Assembly: GCA_023105745.1 (NCBI GenBank)
Contig: JALGQZ010000014.1
Location: 6,700,888-6,764,887 of the forward strand
Reading direction: 5' to 3'
DNA length: 64,000 nucleotides
Source of the DNA: Austropuccinia psidii
Lineage: Eukaryota > Basidiomycota > Pucciniomycetes > Pucciniales > Sphaerophragmiaceae
This document shows, piece by piece, positions 21,490 through 33,700 of the stretch. A model generated the notes under the pieces. The model had not been told where the DNA came from. It saw nothing but the letters and a program-made list of their open reading frames with translations, and did no database searches. Both the position numbers and the translations under genes were made by a program. Positions within the stretch are counted from its first letter, which is position 1; every line of letters starts with the position of its first letter.

Positions 21490-22700
21490 AGGTCATGCAC
21501 TTTATGCACTAAGCGGGGTATCCCCTGCATGCGCTCCTCCCCAACAACCAACGCTTGTCATGCTTTCCAACAAGCACACAAGAAATGCTTGTTTGTTGTG
21601 AAACCCTTTGGACCATGCCGCCAGAGGAGTTCCCGCCCAAGATGCCCTTGTGAGGACTCCTTTGTGGTAAACAATGATGAAAGCCTTCCCAAGTGGGAAT
21701 GCTTCTGGATAATGAGCCCTGTTCCATCTAGTATCAATTTTTCCACCCCCCCCTCCTAGGCCACCATCCAATGGTCACTTCACACCTTGACCAGAGCGAA
21801 GTGATTATCCAGCCAATGAAGGATGGCAATGGTGAGAGGACATTGAAGCTTGGGCCAATTGTTACCCATGGGATTTAAATGCCAAATTAAGTTTTCTTTC
21901 TCCTCCTTAACTCATTTCTCTTAACGCAATCATACTGACTTTTTTCCAATAGGCATAGAACAAACCCCACTGAATCCCCCGCAACAAGACTCTCCTGTTC
22001 CTTGTATGCCTCACAAGCAAACTCTGCGGAAACCAACTCCAGGCCCGAGTGGCACCCAATGGTTGGAGGACTTATTCTGCAGTAAGAAGCAAAACATTCC
22101 TTTGCTAATTTCAGCTTTTGACTCAAGTGAACTGATTTTTCCTCCTTTTGTAGAACCCTCCCAACACAATGAGCCACCTATTCCAGGCCTGAGTCAATCC
22201 TCAGAATCACATGAGGACACTTCAACCTATGAGCCTGAACCTGAGGTGGCTATGATGCAATCCACGGAGGATCCTTTTGGTAAGTCCCCACTTTCCTTTT
22301 TTTACTCTTCCCAGCTTTCCCTCACCCCTCCTTTGACCATCTCCAGCTTGTCCCACTACCCCTTGCTCCATAATCATCATTGATGATATGCCCATTGGAT
22401 CCCTGACTCCCATTGCCCCCAAGAACCCAACCGCCTCCTCCCCTCAATCCCATGATGAGGTTTGGCAGGAATTTATTAACTTGCAACCAACCGTGATGAT
22501 TCCTCCATCAACCAAATCTTGTTGAAGCATTGCTGATTGCTCCACATAATTTCCTTTGTGGATGCCACTCATCAAAATGAGATGCACCAGGAATTCTGGG
22601 AGGAACCAAACTCCCTCCTTGGCCAGGCATTGGAGGCTTATCCAAAGGAGGACATAACCGGGATCGTCTCAAGATTCCTTGAAAATGAAAAAAAGAATTA
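21490..22700 (+). pseudogene. Remnant of a rust-specific repetitive protein with a Cys cluster
   Basis: The plus strand reads SCTLCTKRGIPCMRSSP, then ACHAFQQAHKKC. The spacing resembles a C-x2-C-x6-C ... C-x2-C-x6-C fungal zinc cluster with the fifth Cys replaced by Phe. RSSRPRCPCEDSFVVNNDES and SPVPSS follow before a TAG at 21757-21759. After further stops, a second part from about 21960 reads PPQQDSPVPCMPHKQTL, PTPGPSGTQWLEDLF, an intron-like gap, EPSQHNEPPIPGLS, and an acidic EPEPEV stretch. A last piece to 22700 contains DEVWQEFINLQPTVMIP and a C-terminus near EDITGIVSRFLE. I remember closely similar families repeated many times in A. psidii proteomes. Their function is unknown, and gag-like or element-encoded is my guess. 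Confidence 0.5.
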
Positions 22701-23040
22701 GAATTCTTTTCACTTATTTCCTTGTGTAATACACTCTTTCAAATAATCTAGTTGTAATCAATACACAATTTTTTCCATTTTTGTTATCTTCTTTTTTCCC
22801 ATGAGATTTCCTTTTGCACCAATTGTGAAAATCACCTATTGTGTGAGAATATTTCTTGTAAGTGCCCCACAAAATGTTTCAGTCATTATTTCTTTGTGTG
22901 AAATTCTTTTGCAGAAAATGTGCAAATAGTCCCCATTACAGCCTCCTATATTTTCTTATTCCATGGTTCCAAACCATATCAGACCAGAGATTCATGAGTC
23001 ATTGCCTTTCCTATGGTCACACACTATTAATCTTAGTCAT
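22701..23040. other. AT-rich spacer, no gene seen
   Basis: No coding or repeat signal is recognised between the repeat-protein remnant and the G-rich minisatellite. Confidence 0.4.
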
Positions 23041-23059
23041 ATAAGGAATTTTTAGAATT

Positions 23060-23560
23060 TTTGGGAGGCTTCCCTGGTGTAAGGAATTGTTTGAATTGTC
23101 AGGAACCTATACAAGCATAAGGATTTGTGTGTGAAGTGTCAGGATCCTGGACAGGTGTAAGCGGCTGAGAGGATTAAGCAGGTGGGAGAAGGCATCAAGG
23201 GGGTTGAGGGCCCTGAAGGAGCATAAGGATGGTAAGTGGCACTGACAATTAGGCTGGTGTGGGGGCAGCATCAGAGGCATGTTGGGAGGGCACTATGCAA
23301 GCATAAGGATGGTAAGTGACAGAGAGGATTAGGTGGGTTGAGGGTGCCACAGGAGTGTAAGGATTGTAAGCAGCAGAGAAGATAAGGCTGGGGTGCAGAA
23401 GCGTAAGGAGTGGTGAGGGCGGAGATGGGGGGCATCGTAGTCTCATCTTGAGGATGCTGCAGGAGCGTAAGGATGGTAAGTGGTGCTGAGGATTAGGTTG
23501 GGATGTGTGAGAGTAGGCATGGTAAAGGGGTGAGATGATCAGGCGGTGGGGCAGAAGTCT
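23060..23560. repeat. G-rich variable-length minisatellite
   Basis: A core close to AGGAGCRTAAGGATGGTAAG, followed by TGGC-AGAGAGGATTAGG, recurs with variable spacing (about 48-80 bp) from roughly 23150 to 23500. Clear copies lie at about 23217, 23298, 23351, 23400 and 23460. Weaker units lie upstream from 23075 (GGTGTAAGGAATTG, CAAGCATAAGGATT). The minus-strand open frame at 23249-23566, rich in Pro, His and Ser, is simply the translated repeat. Confidence 0.65.
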
Positions 23561-24079
23561 TCTCATGCCAAAATGCTGCCTTGCACCATGAGGTAGAATT
23601 ACCCAAGCCTTGTGAATGGTGTTGAAATGGGTTTGGGCTTTGAGTTACATACTCATGTGACACATATGACAATTGACTTTGTCTTGATGCAGATGTGATG
23701 TGACCCACTAAATCCAGTGACTATAATGCGACACTAATGCAACTAAAGCAAGATTTTATACTGACCACAGTGCAACGTGAAGTCAATCACCAGTGATTGA
23801 TACAAAATTTACCCTGGTGACTGCACTGCATATCCTTAAGGTACTGATATATCTCTCCTGGTCAGCCTAAATACATCAGAACATCTCAATGAGACCTGTT
23901 TGGAAGATTACACATAATCTTCACTACCAATTTCAAGTTACTTCTTGCATATTGGACCTTCAAAAATGTCTATAATGGAACAAGGTATTGTTTTCTCTAT
24001 TTCATATTCTAACTTTTCTCCCATCTCCAGCATTTTATTTCCTTCATTACACTTCAAATTAAAAAACCCCAAAGTACTC

Positions 24080-26640
24080 ATCCATGCAGCTATGAATGTT
24101 TTCATTATGTTCTACTCCAAACAATGTCTCTCCATATGGGGTGCAGCAAAGAGTGGCATTTACTCCATATCAGTATGTAAAGCATATTGAAAATCAAATG
24201 ACCTCCAAACATCCTGAGATACCACAAAATGTATCTACTGTGTTAGTCAATCCAAGGCCTTCCCCTAACTCAGCCAAGAATAATATGTTGGAACATGTTT
24301 ACCACACCTTCATTCCAAATATACCTTGTCAACCTCCTCAATATTTCTAACACTTTGATTTAAAAAATCAGAGGCCATACACAGGTGAATACAACCCATC
24401 ACCTCATAGCCTTGCAATGGCCATCACAGCCCTGCTTGCTGTGAACCATGATATCCCTTAAAAGGCTTCATGTATCCTCCACGCTGAATTAAACCTTCTG
24501 ATCCAGTGTACTATATCCCACTCTAGAGGGTAATTGAATCCCAATATCAAAATAACCAAAGATCTCTATACTATCTTTAAGAATATTGGCTTAGAACCCA
24601 CCCCCAAAGTTTATTTTTGCTGTCCTGAGTGTTTTTTTATCAATTATCTTGCTATAGTAGTCATCAATCCACTTTTCCACTTCCAAAAGCATCTCCAGAA
24701 ACACAATTATTACCAACATTGTCTCTGTTTAATCCCAAACTTTCACCCCCAACCAATTTCCTTTATCTCTCAAGGTCATTCTGAAAAAGAATTTCATATA
24801 TCAATAATTCAAAGCGTGGCTTGCAAGGTTTCCCCTTTGACATGGTATAGTTGATAAATTGCATCAACATCAAAACTACAATTTGTCTTAGAAATCTGAT
24901 ATGACAGCTATTTGGGAAGGAATGATGTGAAAATATTTTCCAGTACAAGAAAGCCACATGACCCTCCCTTAATGTCACTGGAAGGCTCTCTTGGATTTTC
25001 TATATATATTGATTGGTTCAATTTAAATAGAAAGTAAATCCAGCTAGCAAGCATTGGTCCCATCCTGCTTGCTTGTATCAATATTTCCTCAGATGGAAGA
25101 CTGAAGCCAGAGAATGTAGATTTATCTTGCAGAAATCCTGGACCTAAGGCCTCAATCTCTACTAAAATGAATCATGTTTTGATCCCCTCAATTAAGGAGC
25201 TCATGGAACCTGGAGTGGCATACAATTTTTCCCAGCTTCTTCTGGCCCCTCTGGTTCTTTCATCCAAGTTGCTGTCTGGACTGAAGTCTTATATGTTGAT
25301 TATATGAGAAAGCTCACTTGATTTGTTTCACATTCTGGGAATTTATTTTAAAATTTTTGTTCCATCCATAAAAAGGAGCTATAAGAGGTCAACTTATTTC
25401 TTTCTCATTAATGCAACTACAATCACCACCAATCCACCATTCGAAAATGGCTTCAAGGTTCACAAAAATAATTTCAATATATATTCTCAGAGTATAGAGG
25501 GTGGTACTCAAAACTTGAGGGACTCCAATATTGGTATTATACCAGAATGGTAAAGCTTTATATTATGCACAATATCATCCTTGATTCCTTGAAGGACAAT
25601 GAAGAATATTAATTTTGTATTCCTGAGTCAGAAACCAAGAAAAACTGGTCATCGAAAGCTGCCTCTACAGAATCTAGCTCTGACAGTTTAAGTGTCTCAC
25701 TCAATCCAATTACACAAAGAGAACTAAATTCCCTACAAAGATAGGCACAACAAGAAACTCAAAATATCACACCATCTACATTATTCCATACTTCATAAAG
25801 TCCCCAAATACCATGCATTTTCTCATCACTTTTTGGAAATATATCTTTTGTTTACCCACATTAGGTTCCCACCTCTGAATCAGAGCTTAGTACACTAAGT
25901 GATCTTCAAATACCCAGTGAAATCCTGGAATCTCTAAGAAATATTATCAAGGATACTTCAATCCCTTGATCATGGAGGCATGTGAAAAGAAAATGAGGGC
26001 TCCTTCTGACTTAATTCTCAAAGCTTCTGAATGGGTCTCCTTATATAAGGCACCTTTCCTATTTCTCATTGAACAAATTCCTTTTACCCAAAAGCCTTAT
26101 CCAACATCTTCTAGGACAATCCAAAATGAGATTTTTAAGCATAAATTTTGCTTAATTAGTGCTGTCAACATTACCAGAAGCTGGACCTTCTAAAAGATGA
26201 TACTAATGCATTTTAACAATATTGGAAGAAATTTTGTCTTTAAAATCAAAATCTCTTCCCAAACCAGTCAAAAAAGCCAAATCATGATGATGCTGAGAAT
26301 ATTCCATAGTTTCTTTCCTGGTGGGGCCCAATGCAAGCCTCAGCTACATGGGGATATTAATGCTTCATTGGTGCTTTAGGAATATTTCCTACAAATAATA
26401 AGATATTTATTTTGATATGGAAGCTGCCATTTTGATTTTTGTTAAGTTGTACTTTCATTTTTCAGACAACATTGACCAAACCCTGAATTTGAATGCCTGC
26501 CAGAGTGTAAACCTTTCTGTACTGATGAGCTTACCATTACTTTCTGAAGAAATATCAAATAGTTGAAATTCATTAAATAAAGAAAATATTAAGTCCTCAT
26601 TGACAAGGAAGGCCATCATCCTACAAGCTGATACATATTA
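24080..26640 (+). pseudogene. CACTA-type (Tnp2/Plavaka-like) transposase, copy B, degenerate
   Basis: Segments align in the same order with copy A. VAFTPYQYVKHIENQ (24149) matches VAFTPFQYKDHIKKL. ITKDLYTIFKNIGLEPTPKV with CCPECFFIN (24534-24650) matches the IAQDLSSIFEHLQFKPV and CHQCFFLN block. GPSGSFIQVAVWTEV (about 25250) matches GPSGSFIHVAILTDI. FVSHSGNLF plus NFCSIHKK (about 25325-25370) and the MVKLYIMHNIILDSLKDNEE block (about 25550) follow. Last is WWGPMQASATWGY with FPTNNK (about 26320-26395), matching CWGPAQASETWGY. Stops and frame changes are more frequent than in copy A, so this copy is older or has evolved faster. It lies in the opposite orientation to copy A. I found no accessory gene at the equivalent upstream position, where a minisatellite lies instead. 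Confidence 0.75.
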
Positions 26641-27208
26641 AATGCTGATTGATTACCTGAAAAAACTTTCACTCTCCAAGGGAATAAATTTATTGGTATA
26701 TTGTGAATTAAATTGGGTAATCTGTAGCCACCAGAAAATCCCTTTCTATTTCCTCTTGGAATATCCCATTGGCTAGTATCAAAATCAACAAGCAGAATCT
26801 CACAACTGAAGGTAAAAACATTGGAAATAGCATTATTCAGCTAAAAAGAAATTAAACATTTCAAGTTGGAATGGTCAAACAAGTTTTTGAGGTTTCTGAT
26901 ACTTTGTATCAATTCAACAATAAATTTATTCAAATTTAACAATTCAAAATTGATTCCAGATTTTTGAATTATTGGACCCATATCACAGTATTCAAAGTGG
27001 TTGGTTTGGATTGAAAGCAATATATTATCTCTGAAAATGAAATCAAATCACAGCGTGGTTGATATGAGGATATTTCAAACTTTTGTTGGCTCTTTTCATG
27101 CTGAGTCCCCTTTATTATGATAATTTATATTCTTAATTAGTGGATTTTTTATTATTCTCCCCATATTAGATCATTAAAGTGTGCTCATGCAGGCATATGT
27201 ACATACCT
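26641..27208. other. AT-rich spacer, probable far 3' CACTA DNA
   Basis: A few weak plus-strand coding-like fragments may be the C-terminal tail of copy B. No motif is recognised and nothing else is seen. Confidence 0.3.
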
Positions 27209-27400
27209 TCATTGAGGTCCAGGGCTGTAGCAATTAACCCTGATTGAGGTCCAGAGTTTCAGGAAGTACCCTGATTCAGTTATGGAGCTGCAGGAAATAG
27301 CCCTGATCAGGGTCCAGAGCTTCAGGAACTACCCCTTATTAATGTACAGAGTTTCAGGAATTACCCCTGATTGAGGTCTGGAGCTGCAATAAATCATTCC
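27209..27400. repeat. Six tandem units of 31-33 bp
   Basis: Consensus close to TGATTGAGGTCCAGAGCT followed by TCAGGAAATACCCC. Units start near 27209, 27241, 27272, 27304, 27336 and 27368. The internal word CCAGAG or GGAGCT followed by CAGGAA is kept in most units. Confidence 0.85.
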
Positions 27401-27760
27401 CTCTACTTGATGCAAGGGTTAATTTTTGGTGCTTTAATTCTGTGTGAATCCAAATAAAGCACCACTTCTTGAATAGTCATTTTCCCTCATTACCCCTGTA
27501 CAGGGCCTGTATTATTCATATCAATTAATCTTTGTACCTGGGCTGGTGGATTCTCATATATACCAGACTCTCTTCCTCCCTCTGGAGACCTTTTCCCCAG
27601 TCAATTGATATATTTGATTTATTATTAATAAATACTGCATTCTTACTCATTGAAATATATTATTTATTCATATTAAGGTAGTCCTTTGCTTTTCCTCACT
27701 TGTTCAGTGTAGTTGTGGTGACCATCTCCATATTAACCCTTCTTTTTCTTTCTGACAGAA
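27401..27760 (+). other. LTR- or leader-like segment after the 32-bp repeats
   Basis: CTCATATATACC (about 27554) is followed by a CT-rich stretch, TTATTAATAAATACTGC and an AT-rich tail ending TTTCTTTCTGACAG near 27760. This order is reminiscent of U3-R-U5 in the solo LTR, which also ends CTGACA. No matching second LTR or TG start was found, so this is only a suggestion. Confidence 0.3.
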
Positions 27761-30700
27761 AATACTCAGCTTTTGAAAAAGTTTCCTTTGTTTTTTGTCT
27801 TGCAATGCATTAATCAAAGACTCAAAAATATTTATAATCTTGCAGATTTCTATCATTTATTATCTTTCAATGTAATCATTTCTTGGAAAAAAGTGCTATT
27901 TAATTACCCTGATAACACAAATTTTCAAAACACTCTCAATAATTTGGTTCAAAGGAAAACCCTTTGAGGAATATTATCAATCTTTGGGGAATTTTTCAAA
28001 ATGTTCAATTCCTGAAAAAACACTCAAATTTCAATCAAATTCTAATGGTCACACAAATCCATTATAATTGTGAAGTAAATAATATATGCAAAATCCCATC
28101 AAAAATCAGAATAAAATGATTAGTATCAAGGATTACACATTAATCAAGCAAGTGATTAGTAAAGTAGAGCACAACAAGAAATATTTATTATATTTTATAC
28201 CATTAGCCAAAATTATGAGATGGACTAGAGCTTTAAGGAGACCTAAGCTCAATCTTAACACATGGAATGGTCATCCTGACAGCGTTTGAAAATGGTGAAG
28301 GTGCTTTAAGAGACAGGTTGAATAAGTTTAATGGTGGGACTTGATTTCTGGAGCTACCATTGTTGATCCTTTTGGCACTTTTATCTTGTCAAAAGAACCT
28401 TCATTTTGTTGTTTTAGAGTCAACAGTGGTGGAAGAAAAAAAGGAGCTTTGTGATTCAAGAACTGGTGTGGTGAGATCCTAAGAATCACCAACCACAACC
28501 TGAAATTTTTAGTAGGTGTGTGAAAGCCATCAGCAGGATCAGGTGACTGTCAGGTGGATTTTCTGGTAAAATCTTTGTCCATAACAGAATTCTAAAAGCT
28601 CATAATAGGTAGTTCCTGAGTATGATTAGAAATAATTTCACCTTTTGATTTGCCAATGGGTGTTCTGGGAGTTTTATATCCAAGTATTTTTGAGAAAAGA
28701 AGATGCAAGGATTACTTTTAAAAATTGCATCTTCCAAGAGTAACTTTATGTCAGGTAGATTTTTTATTAGAAGAGGAATTAAATCTTCTTCTTTCCTTGC
28801 TGAACTGTTTTCAGCTGGGTCCCCATTGGCAATGACAATCTATTTGGTGTGTGGGCTTGCAGTAGAAATGATGTTCAAGACAGAAATATGAATAAGCAAT
28901 TTAATGGCTGAGGGTCAAAGAGTTGGACTTTTTGAAGCAATGAAATTAAACTTAGAAGTATCTGATGGAGAGACAGCAGTGTTTGGTGCACAGAAACAAG
29001 GCTGGAAGTTTCAAAATGTCCTCTTTGCCTCTGGCTGTAGGGTTGAAGTGCTTTGTTTTACTTTTCTGGGGGGTTATGGCACCTCTTCATGTGTCAAAGG
29101 ATCAGAGAGACCAATAATTGATGATTGCACTGAAGAATTTTATCATTTACAAATGGTATGGAGTTTTTTGAGCAGTTAGGAATGTGAAACATCAAATAGG
29201 AGGCCTTCTGGAAGCTTCATAGGACAGCAGTTGTTGATTAGAATGTCTTTTCAACTGTTTTATCAACAAGAGAAACAGAAAAGATGAATCAAGTATTATT
29301 GTGGAGTGATGGTATATTTTGACATAGACAAAATATAGTGTTAAATTTTCAAATTGTGGATTGTTGAAAGTGGATCAGGATTACTTCTGTTGATTTTGAA
29401 TTTCAGCCATAAAGTTTGTTTAGTTTTGATTTTCAATAATTGGAAACTGGGGATGATTATGGTCTTGAAATCAAATTTCTGGTATGTTTTGGTGATTTTT
29501 TGCTTGTTGAATGTTACCTTATAGTTTAAAATGTTTTTTGGGCTAATGGATGTTTTTTATGGATAAAATGATAGTGAAACATCAGAATTTTGGTAGTTGT
29601 ATGGCTTTTATATAGAGCTTTTGGTATATATTCCTGAGTTTTTATTTCAGAATGTTGGGAACTGGGTGGTTCTTTTGCATTGGTAATGTTGAGAATACAG
29701 TATTAAAACGTTGGTAAATTGCCTTTTGTTGTGATTTTTCTTTTTGAACTGAGTGTAGTCAATTCCCTTTTTTAAAAAAAATTGTTCATCTCAAAAATAA
29801 AAATAAAAAACCTGTTTAAATTTCACTAAATATGAATTAATCATATAAACAATTACAGATTATGCCTCAAGTCTTTCCTCGTAAGCTTGTTTTACAATGG
29901 AGAGTGAGGTCTTCTTTGTCCCTTTATTTAAAACAATATTGAAATTTTCTTATTTTTGCATATCCAGCTCAGAAAAACCAAAGTCACAATTGGATTCAAG
30001 CAGTTTTATTAGTGTTGTGCACAAAATCCATTTCTCAAAGACCATCAACACTTGCTCAAATTTTTCTACAATTACTATTCTGTCCCTCATAGCCATTTTG
30101 TTTACTCATATTTTCAAAATCTTTCCAAAGACACAGACCAACAAATTTTATACCTCACACTATTTATCACATACCTACAATATTTTTTGATTTCAAGAGG
30201 TCAAATACCTCTCCTATCATGCCTTCCTCTAACCAACTAAATACTATTAGCTACAGCGAGCTACTATTATTCTAAAAAACAATAAACCATTTTCCTACTT
30301 GTATATATGCATCAAGAAGCTCATTTGGCTTTCAAAACTGGACTCACCTGATTTACAAGGTAAGTCTATTGTAATAATTCTTAAATATGTTTGTTGAAAC
30401 ATATCAGTTGTTGATTCTTAATGCAGAATTTTAGTCTCAGCTCAATGATTCACTGCTCAACAATTGCATATTTATCTTTTCAGGTGTAGTATTCCCTTTT
30501 TATTCAATTGACCCATGAAAATCTTGTTCCAGCATTAATGGTAGCGATTCAACTTTCAAACCAAATAGTCTTCTACCAAGTAAGTTTTCTTTGATAATTC
30601 TTTGTTTTCTCACCAATATCAACTTTCTAGTCTCCCAGAAGCTTACCATTATCAATATCAACCTTTTATGTTGCTTCATAACATCTCATACCATTCCAAA

Positions 30701-33700
30701 GCTACTCTGTCAATATTGGTCAAATTTTAAAAAGGCCTGAACTTTTGAAACACCTGATTCCCATACTCCAGACAATCTTCCTTGATGTAATATAAAAGAT
30801 TTACACCTTCAACAGCCCCTATCATCATATTTAGCCTATAACTTGCTCTCAAAAACTATTTTGGGAGCACACCTTGATCCAAGAAGAAGTTCATACCAAG
30901 TGCAAAGTATTCGCCCACTATCCCTGCAAGCAAAAAAAGTTTCCAAGGAATCAATCTATTTTACCTACCAATAAATTCAAAAAAATACACATAAAGCTAT
31001 TTCATCATTGTTTCTTTCTTCTTCCAATAAGATGCAGCCACATTCACAATTTTCACAAACAAAAATAACTCACATATATTCATGATCAGTGACACAGTTG
31101 CCTAAAGGTCCCTGTAGGCAAGGAAGACTAACACTTTTAAGTCTATCTCTACAAGATCATGTTCCTGAAATGATCATTGCCCTGGTAGAAAAGCACAAAA
31201 TTAATTCCAATCATAATAACATCATGAACTCCGACCCAAATTCAATAATTAGTGTCATTGAGTCACTTTAACATACCATTTGTGGGCCTGCTCAAGTACA
31301 AAGCCTTGATTCAAACATGAAAACTACCCCTATTACTTGTGAAAAAATGTAAGATTCAGATGATAATGATGGCCTAGAAGAACCATGAAATTATATCCCT
31401 GATTAGACTGTGGAATTCAGTGTCATCTGCATGGAAAAAATCCAACTTTGCAACAGCATCAGCAATTCTAACACTACTTCATCTAGCATTTCCACATTGA
31501 GTAATCTTGATCAAGTCAAAGTAGTTGTTATTTAATCCAATTTTGATAAAATTTAGCCACTTAGTCTTTCTCCACCAAGGCCAATCATTCCTCAGTGCTT
31601 CAAGTATTATCAAAACCACCCTGGAAATACATTGCATGACCAATGTGGGAAAATAAGGGACACTTCTGAAAGTGGGCCACCACATAGTTCCAGAACAAGC
31701 ATCATTGAGTGTTTGTGAGAGTGGTTTGGAGTTTCCAAACTTACTATTTTCCATTTTGAACTTATCTTGATCTATCAGTTGCATATGCATTATCTATCCA
31801 AGAACATGGGAGTTTCCTTACATGTTGTAGAATGTCCCACAGGTTTTGAAATTGAAAATGCTGGCTTCTCCATCAATAAAAGTATTTATTTAAGAATAAT
31901 TCAGTAATAACTCCATTCTCTATGTTCACCAAAGCCCCATTATTGGAATTTAAGAATAAACCTACTCAATTTATTCCATCTTCATCACCAGTAGAGTTCC
32001 TTCCATCCTCACTACCTTTAGAAGTTTTTTTAAATAATAATCTTGATCCAGCCAAAATATTTGGCCCACCTCATGAATCATTGATGTGTTATCAAGTTCA
32101 ACTAGCTAGGTCATACCCACCAATACCAATAAAACCTTTACACTTTGAGTATGATCATAGCAATACTTCTGATGCATCCCAAGACCAATTTTAGTAAAGA
32201 GGAAGTCTTTCTTAAAGCAGTCCACTGAATTATTCACAATAACCAGTGACTGAATATCTTTGTGAATAGTTCTTAAAGATTCAATATTATTTTTTCCATT
32301 CCGCAACTATGTTTATCTATCAGATGTGAGTAGATTTTCAAAGAGACCAAATCTTAAAAGTGTGTTTTTCAGATTTATGGAGCTCCAACTCACTTTTGTT
32401 GGCTCAAAAAAAAGTTTTATGAAGGTTCCCACAAGGTAATCCTTGAAACCTTTGAGATTTTATGACTGGATCACAAAGCTTGTGTCTCCATCTTTGAATA
32501 TGTAAATTTTTATTCTAACCGCTTAGTAAAAACAGTTTTCAAATGTTGCTTTTGCAATTGTTTATGATTATTTCAAATAATAGATTTGCTCAAAATTATA
32601 TATCTTTTTATAGTTTCATTTCCCAATATTTAAATACTTTGGGCCTTATAAAAAAATGTGTGAAACCATTTAAAATTTATTTGGAAAATTTCTGTTGTTC
32701 TTCATCATCAGGATGTTAAAGATTAATTTTATATATTTTTGATACTTGTAAGAATGATGTTAGAAGAACTCAAATCAACCTCCATATTTAATCAAAAGCT
32801 GTAAGATAACTTTCTTTACTTGTGTCAGGCTCATATTTCAGAAATATATACAAAGGGAGTGTTGCCCAAAGCTGAGTTTTTTATCCTTTTTTCAAAAAAA
32901 ACCAATTACCCACAGAGTTTCACTAAGGTTTTATAAACTATCAAAAATACACATTCTTTCCTAGGCTCCCTTACATAAATGATTACTGGCCCACCTGATT
33001 ACAGTCACACATGTAAGTTTTCTTATAGCTTTAAAGTAGTTGAAATACATACAAAACTATGCATATGAAAATAATTCCTTTGAAACTCCTAGAAACACCC
33101 CTTCTCTTTCATTCAACAAAATATTTTACTCTTACTGTATCCTACTACAGTAAGCCCTTGAAAAACTTTGGTTTCCATTTTGTAGTACACCCAAAACACC
33201 CTCATTATACTCGTGCTTTCTTTATATCTCTTTCTGATTATCCTAGTCACCTATCACCCTCATCATTCAGCTTATTAATCACATGTCATAATAGCCACCT
33301 TATCTTTATTGGTGAATATTCATACTAAACATGCTTCATTTTTATACTCAATTATTCAAAAAATATAATCCATTAAATTGGGTTCATTTCAGGTGTTGAA
33401 GGATGATTTTCATAATTAATTACCTGAGAGTTCTGAATTTAATCCTTCAAATGTAAAATATATTTTTTGACAGATAGTATAGTAGGTCTAATTTTCCTTT
33501 AAATGAATGGCTTTACTGTGGTTATAATTAAGAATAATATTCATTATGTTTTTCAAGAATTAATCCCTCCTTTTCTGAAATATCTATTTAATATTTTTAC
33601 GTCTTGATGACTTATATAACTCTCACAAGGGAAGAAATTTTCAAAATTTCAAGGAATAAGATTTAGAAAACAAAAGAAAAATCCCTCTTGATTTATCTAC

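Noticed and set aside
23249..23566. Minus-strand Pro/Ser/His-rich 105-codon frame
   Set aside because: It is the translated G-rich minisatellite and not a gene.
28904..29179. Plus-strand open frame of 91 codons with Gly/Phe-rich sequence
   Set aside because: The opposite strand looks slightly more coding-like, and neither strand has a recognisable domain or a splice structure.
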